DNA of 64,000 nucleotides from Simmondsia chinensis (GCA_018398585.1 JAGTTD010000003.1:8192637-8256636); one strand, 5' to 3'. Counted from the stretch's first letter, positions 1 through 12,742 are shown. The notes: generated by a model from the sequence alone, not told the origin. Made by a program: numbers and translations.

Positions 1-432
1 GGTGAGAATGCAAAACTCCCTCCTCCCAAGGTGCACTACCTTCCCACCAAATAAGAATGATAACTCCTCGGGATTGGGGTTGGCCACCTGGTGGAGAAGG
101 ACAACGTGAATGAGACTATGCCAGAAGCTGACATTGGTCTCACTCAGCCCAAGCAGATGCCCGACATTGTATTGTGAGGCAAGGGCAAGCTGTAATGCAA
201 AACACTTTTAGTTAATATGGGATCATAAATGTCATTGTCAAAAGTCAACATAATTGAAATGGATACAGTGTCAAACCTTGGCTTCGTCGTCCTTCAAGAT
301 TTCCTTTATCTCCGTAACAACCTTGGTTGACAAACCTATTTGGTTGACTTGGAGGAATTTTCAGAAACCCCTTGGGAAAATGTAATCAACCTCAATTGCA
401 GGACGGCTCTTCCTACGTGTGTAAAATGCCAT
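1..432 (-). pseudogene. DUF1985-type transposon gene fragment (two exons, runs off the left edge)
   Basis: Reading leftwards, a possible first exon (432 to 277) starts at an ATG and ends at an AAG|GT donor. A second exon (189 to 1) follows a CAG acceptor in phase 0 and stays open to the window edge for 63 codons. The second exon contains GHLLGL, then a helical stretch, then FGGKVVHLGRREFCILT. That pattern of a GK..H.GR.EF..LT core after a FGH.L motif is typical of the plant DUF1985 domain, which is common in Mutator-like elements that also carry a C48 (Ulp1-like) peptidase. The first exon has an in-frame TGA at codon 24, so this copy is probably dead unless that exon is mis-modelled. The rest of the gene lies outside the window. 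The domain call rests on pattern recognition, not a search. Confidence 0.5.
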
Positions 433-474
433 CTGAAATAAAAGCAATACACCATTAATTACTGAACACAAACA

Positions 475-880
475 GACACACTTTGGTTCAACACCATTGA
501 AACAAATCATACAGAGTGTATGATTGATTATACACCACCACTAATTACTTATAATACACAAACACAAGTTGGTTATACACCATTAAAACCAATCCTACAC
601 ACTGTATGATCAATTATACACCACTAATTACTTAACATAAACAAACACAGGTTGGTTATACACCATTAAACCCAATCAGACACACTGTATGGTTGCTCAT
701 AAACCACTTACTTAAAAAATATATACACAAGTTGATTTTACACCATTAAAACCAATCCTACACACTGTATGGTTGCTCATATGAAACATGTAGAAGTTCA
801 TTATACCACAAAGGTCGATTTTAAGTGAAAAAAAACCACAAAACATGCAGAAGATCATTTTACACAAATAAAAAACACTA
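475..880. repeat. Minor block of palindromic satellite monomers
   Basis: About four to five diverged units of roughly 83-95 bp. Each has a core such as AATCATACAGAGTGTATGATT-like inverted arms, followed by a CACCACTAATTACTT motif and a TTACACCATTAAAACC motif. The same core and spacing occur in the large array downstream, so this is an outlying and more degenerate block of the same family. It is separated from the main array by about 500 bp of unrelated sequence. Confidence 0.75.
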
Positions 881-1382
881 ATCACAAAGCCACTAACACC
901 AAAACCCTAAACCCTAACAAATACTATGCACTATGTTCAGGAAATGGTACGAAACAAACGGATATTATACATTGGAGCACCAAAACCCTAAACCCTACAA
1001 AAATAACTCTTACTCACCTTCGAAAATGGTGATTAAAGGCTGGAGCAGCTATAGATCAAGGATGAAGGTGTGAAAACAGAGGTCAGACCCACGGGAATGA
1101 CAATCGTAGCTGAAGTAGAGGAGAAAGAGGATGAACAAATTCGGAAAGAGGGGAGAGAGAATGAACGGGTGAGAGAAAGAGGAGAGTGACTGGTGGCTTG
1201 TAAAACAAGTTGCTTATGGGGAAGACAGAAAGGCGGGAAGGGGTTTTACAGCTGTAAGTAAATGAGGCGAGAGTAGGGGTACGGATGGGATGGCATTAAA
1301 TGAGGAGAGAGAAAGGGGACGGGTTGGGGGGAGGGGGGGTGAATGGGAGGGCCTTTTTGAAGGAAAATCGTACGGATTACTT
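881..1382. other. Spacer between satellite blocks, leader-like, with purine-rich segment
   Basis: Contains two short telomere-like tracts (AAACCCTAAACCCTA at about 902 and 980). A GAGA/GGGG-rich stretch at 1292-1360 is repeated in direct orientation at 9350-9423, beyond the array. It ends in GGAAAATCGTACGGATT (1362-1378), which matches in inverted orientation the sequence at 9485-9500. No coding potential is apparent. It may be the 5' leader of the minus-strand transposon gene. Confidence 0.5.
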
Positions 1383-4300
1383 TAATTCAAAATGTATATA
1401 TTTTGTTTTCTAAATACACATCCCAAAAATACACAAATACACGCTGATTTTACACAAATATAACCCATCATACACCGTGTATGAAGTGCATCATACACCA
1501 ATAAAACTTGAAATACACGTATATAAACAGATTTCAGACCACTGTACCCATAAATACATGAAAAAACCTGCAAAAGTTGATTTTATGCCAATAAAACCTA
1601 TCATACATTGTGTATGACAAGCTCTTTACTGCTAATTACTTCAAGTATACCTGAATAAGGTCACTTTACACCACTATAACACATCATACCTAGTTTATGA
1701 ATCGATTTCAGACCACTGTACCCCTAATTACTTGAAAAAAAACAGCAAAAGTTGATTTTATGCCATTATAGCCTATCCTACATTGTGTATGATAAGTCAT
1801 TTACCACTAATTGTTTCAATTACACCTGAATAAGTTCATTTTACACCATTAAAACTCATCATACCCAATGTATGATTCGATTTCAGCCCACTGTAACAGT
1901 AATTAGTTGAAAAAACCAGTTAAAGTTGATTTTATGCCATTTAAACCTATCATACATTGTGTATGACAAGTCATTTACCACTAATTTCTTGGAATACACC
2001 TGAATAAGTTCATTTTAAACCACTAAAACGCATCATACCCAGTGTACGATTCGATTTCAGACCACTGTACCCATAAATACATGAAAAAACCTGCAAAAGT
2101 TGATTTTATGCCAATAAAACCTATCATACATTGTGTATGATAAGTCATTTACCACTAATTGTTTTCACTACACCTGAATAAGTTCATTTTACACCATTAA
2201 AACTCATCATACCCAGGGTATGATTCGATTTTAGACACTATACCCCTAATTACTTGAAAAAACCAGTAAAAGTTGATTTTATGCCATTTAAACCTACCAT
2301 ACATTGTGTATGACAAGTCATTTACCACTAATTTCTTGGAATAAGCCTGACTAAGTTTATTTTACACCATTAAAACGCATCATACCCAGTGTATGATTCG
2401 ATTTCAGACCACTTACCCCTAATTACTTGAAAAAAACAGCAAGAGTTGATTTTTTGCCATTATAACCTATCATACATTGTGTATGATAAGTCATTTACCA
2501 CTAATTGTTGAAACTAAATCTGAATAAGTTCATTTTACACCATTAAAACACATCATACCCAGTGTACGATACGATTTCAGACCACTATACCCCTAATTAC
2601 ATAAAAAAATCTGTAAATGTTGATTTCATGCCATTAACACCTATAATAATTTGTGTATGATAGGTCATTTACCACTAATTACTTTAAAAATACCTGAAGA
2701 GGTTCATATTAAACCATTTTAACTCATCATACCCATTGTATGATTCGATTTCAGCCTACTGCAACATCAATTACTTGAAAAAACCAGCAAAATATGATTT
2801 TATCCCATTAAAACCTATCATACATTGTGTATGACAAGTCTTTTACCACTAATTGATTAGAATACACCTGAATAATTCATTTTACACCATTAAAACGCAT
2901 CATACCCAATGTATGATTCGATTTCAGACCACTTACCCCTAATTACTTGAAAAAACAGCAAAAGTTAATTTTTTGCTATTATAACCTATCATACATTGTG
3001 TATGATAAGTCATTTACTACTAATTGTTTCAACTAAACTTGAATAAGTTCAGTTTACACCATTAAAACTCATCATACCCAGTGTATGATACGATTTCAGA
3101 CCACTATACCCCTAATTACATAAAAAAATCTGTAAAAGCTGATTTTATGCCATTAACACCTATAATAATTTGTGTATGATAGGTCATTTACCACTAATTA
3201 CTTGAAACATACCTGAAAAGGTTCATATTAAACCATTTTAACTCATCATACCCATTGTATGATTTCATTTCAGCCCACTGTAACAGTAATTAGTAGAAAA
3301 AATCGGTAAAAGTTGATTTTATGCCATTAAAACCTATCATACATTGTGTATGGCAAGTCTTTTACCACTAATTGCTTATAATACACCAGAATAAGTTCAG
3401 TTTACACCATTAAAACTCATCATACCCAGTGTATAATACGATTTCAGACCACTATACCCCTAATTGCATAAAAAAATCTGTAAAAGTTGATTTCGTGCCA
3501 TTAACACCTATAATAATTTGCGTATGATAGGTCATTTACTACTAATTACTTGAAACATACCTGAAAAGGTTCATATTAAACCATTTTACCTCATCATACC
3601 CATTGTATGATTCGATTTCAGGCCACTGTAACAGTAATTAGTAGAAAAAAACTAGTAAAAGTTGATTTTATGCCATTAAAACCTATCATACATTGTGTAT
3701 GACAAGTCTTTTACCACTAATTGTTTTAACTACCCCTGAAAAGGTTCATTTTAGACCATTTCAACGCATCATACCCATTGTATGATTCGATTTCAGCCCA
3801 CTGTAACAGTAATTACTTGAAAAAACGAGCAAAAGTTGATTTTATACTATTAAAACCTATCATACATTGCGTATGACAAGTCATTTACCACTAATTGCTT
3901 GGAATATACCTAAATAAGTTTATTTCACACCATTAAAATGCATCATACCCAGTGTATGATTCGATTTCAGACCACTTACCCCTAATTACTTGAAAAAACA
4001 GCAAAAGTTAATTTTTTGCCATTATAACCTATCATACATTGTGTATGATAAGTTATTTACCACTAATTATTTAAACTAAACCTGAATAAGTTCAGTTTAC
4101 ACCATTAAAACTCATCATACCCAGTGTATGATACGATTTCAGACCACTATACCCCTAATTACATAAAAAAATCTGAAAAAGTTGATTTTATGCCATTAAC
4201 ACCTATAATAATTTGTGTATGATTGGTTATTTACCACTAATTACTTGAAACATACCTGAAAAGGTTCATATTGAACCATTTTAACTCATCATACCCATTG

Positions 4301-7300
4301 TATGCTTCGATTTCAGCCCACTGTAACAGTAATTAGTAGAAAAAACCAGTAAAAGTTGATTTTATGCCATTAAAACCTATCATATATTGTGTATGACAAG
4401 TCTTTTACCACTAATTGTTTTAACTACACCTGAAAAGGTTCATTTTAGACCATTTCAACGCATCATACCCATTGTATGATTCGATTTCAGCCCACTGTAA
4501 CAGTAATTACTTGAAAAAATGAGCAAAAGTTGATTTTATACCAGTAAAACCTATCATACATTGTGTATGACAAGTCATTTACCACTAATTGCTTGGAATA
4601 TACCTGAATAAGTTCATTTCACACCATTAAAACGTATCATGCCCAGTGTATGATTCGATTTCAGACCACTTACCCCTAATTACTTGAAAAAACAGCAAAA
4701 GTTAATTTTTTGCCATTATAACCTATCATACATTGTGTATGATAAGTCATTTACCACTAATTGTTTAAACTAAACCTGAATAAGTTTAGTTTACACCATT
4801 AAAACTCATCATACCTAGTGTATGATACGATTTCAGACCACTATACCCCTAATTACATAAAAAAAACTGCAACAGGTTATTTTAAGCCATTAAATCCTAT
4901 AATAATTTGTGTATGATAAGTCATTTATCACTAATTACTTGAAACATACATGAAAAGGTTATATTAAATCATTTTAACTCATCATACCTTGTGTATGATA
5001 CGATTTCAGACCACTATACCCCTAATTACATAAAAAAATCTGTAAAAGTTGATTTCATGCCATTAACACCTATAATAATTTGTGTATGATAGGTCATTTA
5101 CCTCTAATTACTTGAAACATACCTTAAAAGGTTCATATTAAACCATTTTAACTCATCATACCCATTGTATGATTCTATTTCAGCCCACTGTAACAGTAAT
5201 TAGTAGAAAAAACCAGTAAAAGTTGATTTTATGCCATTAAAACCTATCATACATTGTGTATGACAAGTCTTTTACCACTAATTGTTTTAACTACACCTGA
5301 AAAGGTTCATTTTAGACCATTTCAACGCATCATACCCATTGTATGATTCGATTTCAGCCCACTGTAACAGTAATTACTTGAAAAAATGAGCAAAAGTTGA
5401 TTTTATACCATTATAACCTATCATACATTGTGTATGACAAGTCATTTACCACTAATTGCTTGGAATATACGTGAATAAGTTCGTTTCACACCATTAAAAC
5501 GCATCATACTCAGTGTATGATTTGATTTCAGACCACTTACCCCTAATTATTTGAAAAAACAGCAAAAGTTAATTTTTTGCCATTATAACCTATCATACAT
5601 TGTGTATGATAAGTCATTTACCACTAATTGTTTAAACTAAACCTGAATAAGTTTAGTTTACACCATTAAAACTCATCATACCCAGTGTATGATACGATTT
5701 CAGACCACTATACCCCTAATTACATAAAAAAAACTGCAAAAGGTTATTTTAAGCCATTGAAACCTATAATAATTTGTGTATGATAAGTCATTTATCACTA
5801 ATTACTTGAAACATACATGAAAAGGTTATATTAAATCATTTTAACTCATCATACCCATTGTACGATTCGATTTCAGCCCACTGTACCCCTAATTACTTGA
5901 AAAAAAACTGCAAAAGTTGATTTCATGCCATTAAAACCAATAATAATTTGTGTATGATAAGTCATTTACCACTAATTGTTTTAACTACACCTGAAAAGGT
6001 TCATTTTAGACCATTTCAATGCATCATACCCATTGTATGATTCGATTTCAGCCCACTGTAACAGTAATTACTTGAAAAAACGAGCAAAAGTTGACTTTAT
6101 ACCAATAAAACCTATCATACATTGTGTATGATAAGTCATTTACCACTAATTGTTTAAACTAAACCTGAATAAGTTCAGTTTACACCATTAAAACTCATCA
6201 TACCCAGTGTATGATACGATTTCAGACCACTATACCCCTAATTACATAAAAAAATATGTAAAAGTTGATTTCATGCCATTAACACCTATAATAATTTGTG
6301 TATGATAGCTCAATTACCACTAATTACTTGAAACATACCTGAAAAGGTTCATATTAAACCATTTTAACTCATCATACCCATTGTATGATTTGATTTCAGC
6401 CCACTGTAACAGTAATTAGTAGAAAAAACCAGTAAAAGTTGATTTTATGCCATTAAAACCTATCATACATTGTGTATGACAAGTCTTTTACCACTAATTG
6501 TTTTAACTACACCTGAAAAGGTTCATTTTAGACCATTTCAACGCATCATACCCATTGTATGATTCGATTTCAGCCCACTGTAACAGTAATTACTTGAAAA
6601 AAAGGGCAAAAGTTGATTTTATACCATTAAAACCTATCATATATTGTGTATGACAAGTCATTTACCACTAATTACTTGGAATATACCTGAATAAGTTCAT
6701 TTCACACCATTAAAAAGCATCATACCCAGTGTATGATTCGATTTCAGACCACTTACCCCTAATTACTTGAAAAAATAGTAAAAGTTAATTTTTTGCCATT
6801 ATAACCTATCATACATTGTGTATGATAGGTCATTTACCACTAATTATTTAAACTAAACCTGAATAAGTTTAGTTTACACCATTAAAATTCATCATACCCA
6901 GTGTATGATATAATTTCAGACCACTATACCCCTAATTACATAAAAAAAACTGCAAAAGGTTATTTTAAGCTATTAAAACCTTTAATAATTTGTGTATGAT
7001 AAGTCATTTATTACTAATTAATTGAAACATGCATGAAAAGGTTATATTAAATCATTTTAACTCATCATACCCATTGTGTGATTCGATTTCAGCCCACTAT
7101 ACCCCTAATTACTTGAAAAAAAACTGCAAAAGTTGATTTCATGCCATTAAAACCAATAATAATTTGTGTATGATAAGTCATTTACCACTAATTGTTTTAA
7201 CTACACCTGAAAAGGTTCATGTTAGACCATTTCAATGCATCATACCCATTGTATGATTCGATTTCAGCCCACTGTAACAGTAATTACTTGAAAAAACGAG

Positions 7301-9190
7301 CAAAAGTTGACTTTATACCAATAAAACCTATCATACATTGTGTATGACAAGTCTTTTACCACTAATTGCTTGGAATACACCTGAATAAGTTTATTTTACA
7401 CTATTAAAACGCATCATACCCACTGTATGATACGATTTCAGACCACTATACCCCGAATTACATAAAAAAATCTGTAAAAGTTGATTTCATGCCATTAACA
7501 CCTATAATAATTTGTGTATGATAGGTCATTTACCACTAATTACTTGAAACATACCTGAAAAGGTTCATATTAAACCATTTTAACTCCTCATACCCATTGT
7601 ATGATTCGATTTCAGCCCACTGCAACAGTAATTAGTAGAAAAAACTAGTAAAAGTTGATTTTATGCCATTAAAACCGATCATACATTGTGTATGATAAGT
7701 CTTTTACCACTAATTGCTTATAATACACCTGAATAAGTTCAATTTACACCATTAAAACTCATCATACCCAGTGTATGATACGATTTCAGACCACTATACC
7801 CCTAATTACATAAAAAAATCTGTAAAAGTTGATTTTATGCCATTAACACCTATAATAATTTGTGTATGATAGGTCATTTACCACTAATTACTTGAAACAT
7901 ACCTGAAAAGGTTCATATTAAACCATTTTAACTAATCATACCCCTTGTATGATTCGATTTCAGCCCACTGTAACATTAATTAGTAGAAAAAACTAGTAAA
8001 AGTTGATTTTATGCCATTAAAACCTATCATACATTGTGTATGACAAGTCTTTTACCACTAATTGTTTTAACTACACCTGAAAAGGTTCATTTTAGACCAT
8101 TTCAATGCATCATACCCATTGTATGATTTGATTTCAGCCCACTATAACAGTAATTACTTGAAAAAAAAGAGCAAAAGGTGATTTTATACCATTAAAACCT
8201 ATCATACATTGTGTATGATAAGTCATTTACCACTAATTGCTTGGAATATACCTGAATAAGTTCATTTCACACCATTAAAACGCATCATACCCAGTGTATG
8301 ATTCGATTTCAGACCACTTACCCCTAATTACTTGAAAAAACAGCAAAAGTTAATTTTTTGCCATTATAACCTATCATACATTGTGTATGATAAGTCATTT
8401 ACCACTAATTGTTTAAACTAAACCTGAATAAGTTTAGTTTACACCATTAAAACTCATCATACCCGGTGTATGATACGATTTCAGACCACTATACCCCTAA
8501 TTACTTGAAAAAAACAGTAAAAGTTAATTTTTTGCCATTATAACCTATCATAAATTGTGTATGATAAGTCATTTACCATTAATTATTTGAAATACTCCTG
8601 AATAAGTTCATTTTCCACTATTAAAAGGCATCATACCCAGTGTATGATTCAATTTCAGACCGCTGCAACAGTAATTACATAAAAAAATCTGCAAAAGTTG
8701 ATTTCATGCCATTAAAACCTATAATAATTTGTGTATGATAGGTCATTTACCACTAATTACTTGAAATATACCTGAAAATGTTCATATTTAACCATTTTAA
8801 CTCGTCATACCCATTGTATGATTCGATTTCAGCCCACTGTAACAGTAATTACTTGAAAAAACTATTAAAAGTTGATTTTATGCCATTCAAACCTATCATA
8901 CATTGTGTATGACAAGTCATTTACCACTAATTGCTTGGAATATACCTGAATAAGTTCATTTCACACCATTAAAACGCATCATACCTAGTGTATGATTTGA
9001 TTTCAGACCACTGTACCCCTTATTACTTGAAAAAACCAGCAAAAGTTAATTTTATGCCATTATAACCTATCATACATTGTGTATGATAAGTCATTTACCA
9101 CTAATTTCTTGTGATACACCTGTATAAGTTCACTTTACAGCATTATAATGCATCATACACAGTGTATGATTTTATTTCAGACACCACTAA
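1383..9190. repeat. Dimeric palindromic satellite array (~174-bp dimer, ~45 copies)
   Basis: Tandem dimers of about 174 bp. Half A (about 90 bp) begins CATCATACCCATTGTATGAT and runs through TCGATTTCAG, CCCACTGTAACAGTAATTAC and AAAAGTTGATTTTATGCC. Half B (about 84 bp) begins CTATCATACATTGTGTATGA and runs through CAAGTC, TTTACCACTAATT, ACACCTGAA and GGTTCATTTTA. The halves align with each other (ATCATAC-5 nt-GTATGA(T), a CCACT(A)AT motif, a TTACTTGAA/ACCTGAA motif, an AGTTNATTTTA motif, CCATT-AAAC), so the dimer arose from one monomer of about 87 bp. Copies differ by substitutions and small indels, with several subtypes recurring in order (higher-order structure). AT-rich with no real genes; the short ORFs inside are by-products. 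Confidence 0.95.
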
Positions 9191-9503
9191 TTACTTGAAA
9201 CACACGTAAACAAGGTCTGTGAGGGAAGAAGAAGAAAGGGCAAATTTGGAAATAACATTTTTTTTTTGGACAAAAAAATTGGAATGGAAAAAAAAATGAA
9301 GAAAAGGAAGAGTGAAAAAGTCAAAAAAGTGTCATTTTGCCTGCCTTGCATTAAATGAGGAGAGAGAAAGGGAGAGAGAGAGAGGACGGATGGGGGGGTT
9401 GAGGTGGGAGGGCATTTTTGTCAAAAAAAGTCTATTTAAGGTTAGAGGGGTCTAAAAAACATTAAGGGGGGGCTGGGGGGGTCCAATCCGTACGATTTCC
9501 CAA
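9191..9503. other. Array-flanking purine-rich segment and candidate element terminus
   Basis: After the last satellite unit comes an A/G-rich stretch. The segment at 9350-9423 repeats the one at 1292-1360 (starting CATTAAATGAGGAGAGAG). The G-rich segment 9465-9482 leads into AATCCGTACGATTTCCC, the candidate outer end of the transposon. No coding potential. Confidence 0.45.
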
Positions 9504-9829
9504 TAATCTTTTGGTGCAAAAAAATTTAAATGTAGTTAAAATAATAATATATAAGAGTATTAAATAGGCTTCTTATTCATTACTAGTGTCAGAATATTAT
9601 AGATTATATATGAGATGAAGGGATTAACGAGGAAATAATGAGTTTATCAGTAATTAAGGATAAGTTTTACACACTTTTAGATCGTTATTTAGACAATGTT
9701 ACTAAATATATGTAGTAATATCTTGTATTTTCTTAGTTATTTATGTATTTTGGTTTTTTTTTTTTTTTTGGTTAGATATGTATTTTGTATTTTAGACTTA
9801 GTATTAGAAGTAAGTGCATGTAACTAGTG
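9504..9829. other. AT-rich intergenic DNA
   Basis: AT-rich unique-looking sequence with a T17-class homopolymer near 9757. I see no gene, repeat boundary or motif that I can support. Confidence 0.5.
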
Positions 9830-10800
9830 TCCGAAAATATGATTAATGAGCAATCAAAACACGAACTAAGATCAACAAAAGGAACCTGAAATGCTTGAAC
9901 CAAGTTTAGGAGAGGAATTTAATGACCTTTATATAGATCCAATATCATTAGGAGTGACTTTCACCTCCCATAGTAGTCAATCTCAAACTTTTACATAACC
10001 ATACTTATACTCCAAAGGAGTTAGAATCGAAATGAACAAGAATGATCCGAGTCTAAACGAGAATGATCCGAGTCTAAAGCAACGCAAGTCTCAAGCTCTG
10101 GTGGGCAAATGAAAGAAACAACAAATGTAATAGAATGAAGGCATAAATAAGGTAATGGGAAAAGAAATGAATCAAACAATGGAATTATTGCACCAAGGAG
10201 TAAACCTCTGCCTTAAGTCATTTATGCCCTAACTATGGTACAAACGGGATCTCTGGCACTCCGACTACTAGGGTTAACACGGCACCCAATGCAGGAGTGT
10301 ACTCTTGGGTGATAAGGTCGAAGCGTGCCTCAACTTGCTCAGTAATGAAATAGCAACAAGAAGAACCAAGAAGATGAATATAGAGAATAAATCAAAGAAG
10401 AAGTATATGTGAGTCAACTCTATGGTTATGCTCTCTCTCAGCCATCCAAAGTGGTCTATTTATAAGCCAAGCACACACCCAACTGAAGTATCAAAATAGT
10501 TATAGTAATGGCAAAAAGCCCACCTTAAAATATGGAAAGAGTGAAAGGTTAAGGAAGGAATGGGCGAATCTTACAAAGTGGAAATTTTGGCCTTTGTTTA
10601 AGGAAAGAACGTGTGTGGACGAGGGAAACAGCTTGACCTTGAGGCAAGACCTTGAGCTCCACCATCTCGAGCTCGAGATCAATCCGGACTGATGACAACA
10701 AGAATGATTCAAGCTTATAGCCTCGAGTTCGGCCAAGGATAAACAACTAGAGCTCAAGCTTGCAGTGTCAAGCTTAGCCAAGAAAGAAACTCACCTCGAG
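9830..10800 (-). repeat. LTR-like sequence, minus orientation (unbounded)
   Basis: On the minus strand there is a GGCTTATAAATAG TATA-type box (10456-10468) with dense CTCGAG/GAGCTCGAG motifs upstream (10650-10800) and a GC-moderate transcribed-like stretch downstream. This composition is usual for a gypsy LTR promoter. I could not find a second copy, a TG..CA pair or a target duplication, so it may be a solo LTR or an unrelated promoter. The short ORFs here have no recognisable domain. Confidence 0.3.
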
Positions 10801-11595
10801 CTCGACTAGAAGTATAATGGTTGCAAAAGTAAAAGCCCGGGTCCGAAAAAGTCCTCACTACACTGCATCGTGGGGGACAACCAAGCAAGGCGAGATGCGC
10901 GCACATGCCACTAATGCTCACTCTAGGCCCACAAGACTTTACGAAATCAAAGGAAAGGGGGTATATGAAGTGATTTATCCACCTCTAAATTTCTATGCGC
11001 GATACATGGGTTTGAACAACTTGAGCAAAATTGAAGCACATTATCACCGAATTCCAACAATTAGGACTAAAAGTAAAGTCTTATTTCCTTTCCTCTTCCT
11101 CTTGCTCATGATCGGCCTGTTGTATCCTAATTGGTTCCAATATTTCTTAGTTCATGCCTTAAATATAATTAAGGCTAAAACTGAGCTTAAAATGAGCTTA
11201 GATAAAATTAGGATTGTTATAGTTACAAAACACAATGCGTGGTCACATAAGAGACTCAAAATGCATCACATTGCAAATATGTGTAAACAGTGGCATATCT
11301 GTATTCCTGAGCAAGTTTGGGGTCATTTCCATTCTACAAGTTGAATTTGGGCGTTTCGATCATTGTCGATTTTTCCCCTGCCCGTGTATACTGTTTACTT
11401 GCTCGTGCCATTGACCGCTGCCAATGCCGTACCGGCTTCTCGTTATTTGCACACCACGTATCCCACATCCGACAATGTTTATCAAAAGGTGGGGTGGATT
11501 CCCGACGTTTGATTTGTGTTTCTTTTGGTGATTTTGGGCCATTGATGCAATGAAGATTAATGATAGGGATTGCCCCACGTAGGCAAGCATAGGGA
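10801..11595. other. Unassigned region with one 175-codon ORF
   Basis: An ATG-initiated frame at 10817-11344 is open for 175 codons and includes one hydrophobic stretch (about residues 88-112). It has no recognisable domain, its composition is unlike a conserved protein, and no promoter or splice context supports it. I treat the region as non-coding. Confidence 0.35.
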
Positions 11596-11599
11596 TTGA

Positions 11600-11990
11600 G
11601 TTTCCTTAGTATATAAGTGGCTGATTTTCTAGGGTTTCGTCATTGTGTTCATTTCTTCCCCATTTCTTCACCGTTTGGTCTTTTTGAAATCTAATCCCCT
11701 TTTCTGAGTGATGCTGTTCGGTTCCCTTTTGTATTGATGGTGATCCAAACCCTAATATGAGCAATCCATGGAGGTTTGAAGAAAGATCCAGTACTATCTT
11801 GTGTATTTAGGGGTCATATATAGGTTTCTACTTTAGAATCCTTCGTTTGAGTCTGTAATTTGTGATTTGTGTTTGTAATTGGTTTGAAATTGTAATAATC
11901 AGTAAAATAGTGAAAGATCTCTCTAAAAATAAGAACTCGAGGATTATGACCATTCTTTTAGGTTCTAAACCTCGTTAAAAATCATGGTGT
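11600..11990 (+). promoter_or_regulatory. Promoter-like stretch with 5'-leader features
   Basis: A TATATAAG box at 11610-11617 is followed about 20 bp later by CTAGGGTTTCG and then a C/T-rich leader (TTCTTCCCC, TTCTTCACC). This arrangement is typical of the 5' end of housekeeping genes in plants. No convincing exon follows before the retrotransposon at 12743, so this could be the 5' remnant of a gene interrupted or decayed by insertions, or chance. Downstream to 12464 I see only AT-rich, intron-like sequence. Confidence 0.25.
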
Positions 11991-12464
11991 ATTGTTCTTT
12001 ATTGTTCTTGTTTGAATTCTTGTGTTTGTAATCGTTTTTTGTTTCCTTCGAGTTGCAAAGATCTTTTAACAAGAGCTATTAAAAAGTAATAACGCCAGCA
12101 ATGGCTCTTACTCTCTCCATGATCATCTATATTTGTTTTATTTCTCTTTACTCACCTGTCTAGGGTAGTAATGTGTTAGGTAGGCTTTTAATATCATTTT
12201 ATACTATACATAGTTGGGTTGTGAATAAGATCAAGTATCCAATTTATTTTTATGTTGTTTTCTGATTTTGTTATCTTTTTATCTTTTTTTCTAAGTTATT
12301 TTTCTACAATACATGTAATTTTAGAACTAAAAAAATTCAATGCATGAAACCTCAAGTTACTTATACATAGTTTTCCTTTTTCTAGAACATAGTACTTGTT
12401 AAGCATCTCCGTTTTCAACAAATTTATTTGTTTTAGATATTGATATAATATTATAGCTGTAGCT

Positions 12465-12650
12465 AAGTGATCTAGCATAAGTTATTCCAGTGTTGTTTTC
12501 AATTTTTGTTCTCTTGACATGCTAACAAGTCCTACATTGAAGGTAAAATATTTGTGTCAATCGTTATAGTTATGTTATTTTGTTTTGTTTAGTGTCTTGT
12601 TCCATATTGCCTTATATTAGTAGCAGCGATCCTAGGCACTTGTGCTATTT
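12465..12650. repeat. Dispersed duplicate, copy A (partner at 39605-40060)
   Basis: Shares ordered blocks with 39605-40060: TGATCTAG/GG-T-TAAGTTATT, GTTGTTTTCA, TGTTCTCTTG/TGTTTTCTTG, then CCTACATTGAAGGTAA versus CCTACATTAAAGGTAA, then TTTTGTTTTGTTTAGTGT and CATATTGCCTTATATTAG versus ATGTTGCCTTATATTAG. The second copy is longer because a TRIM is inserted in it. Both copies have an AAG|GTAA donor-like junction after a short open stretch, so a duplicated exon/intron border is possible. I cannot assign a gene. Confidence 0.6.
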
Positions 12651-12742
12651 CTATACTTAACAATGGCTCACTTTTGAGGAAGTGGAGGAGAGAGAGAGAC
12701 GCGAGTGGTGGGGGTGGAATTTCACTTATCTGCGCACACTTC

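Larger units (their letters stand above)
1..9503 (-). mobile_element. Putative Mutator-like element (right portion) with embedded satellite
   Basis: The DUF1985-type gene reads leftwards from 432, and its upstream side holds a leader-like purine-rich segment, a 7.8-kb satellite and a possible terminus at about 9503. Read on the minus strand, the candidate end starts GGGAAATCGTACGGATT, followed by a C-rich stretch. GGG-starting ends are usual for MULEs. The other terminus and the 9-bp target duplication would be left of the window, so the element class is inferred from the gene type and this end only. The satellite lies between terminus and gene, where transposon regulatory sequence is expected. 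Confidence 0.4.

Noticed and set aside
1383..9190. CRISPR-like palindromic repeats
   Set aside because: The units are tandem without unique spacers, unequal in sequence, and lie in plant nuclear DNA. They are a satellite.
10817..11344. 175-codon ORF as a real gene
   Set aside because: No domain, no conserved composition, and no supporting promoter or splice signals; one hydrophobic stretch alone is not evidence.
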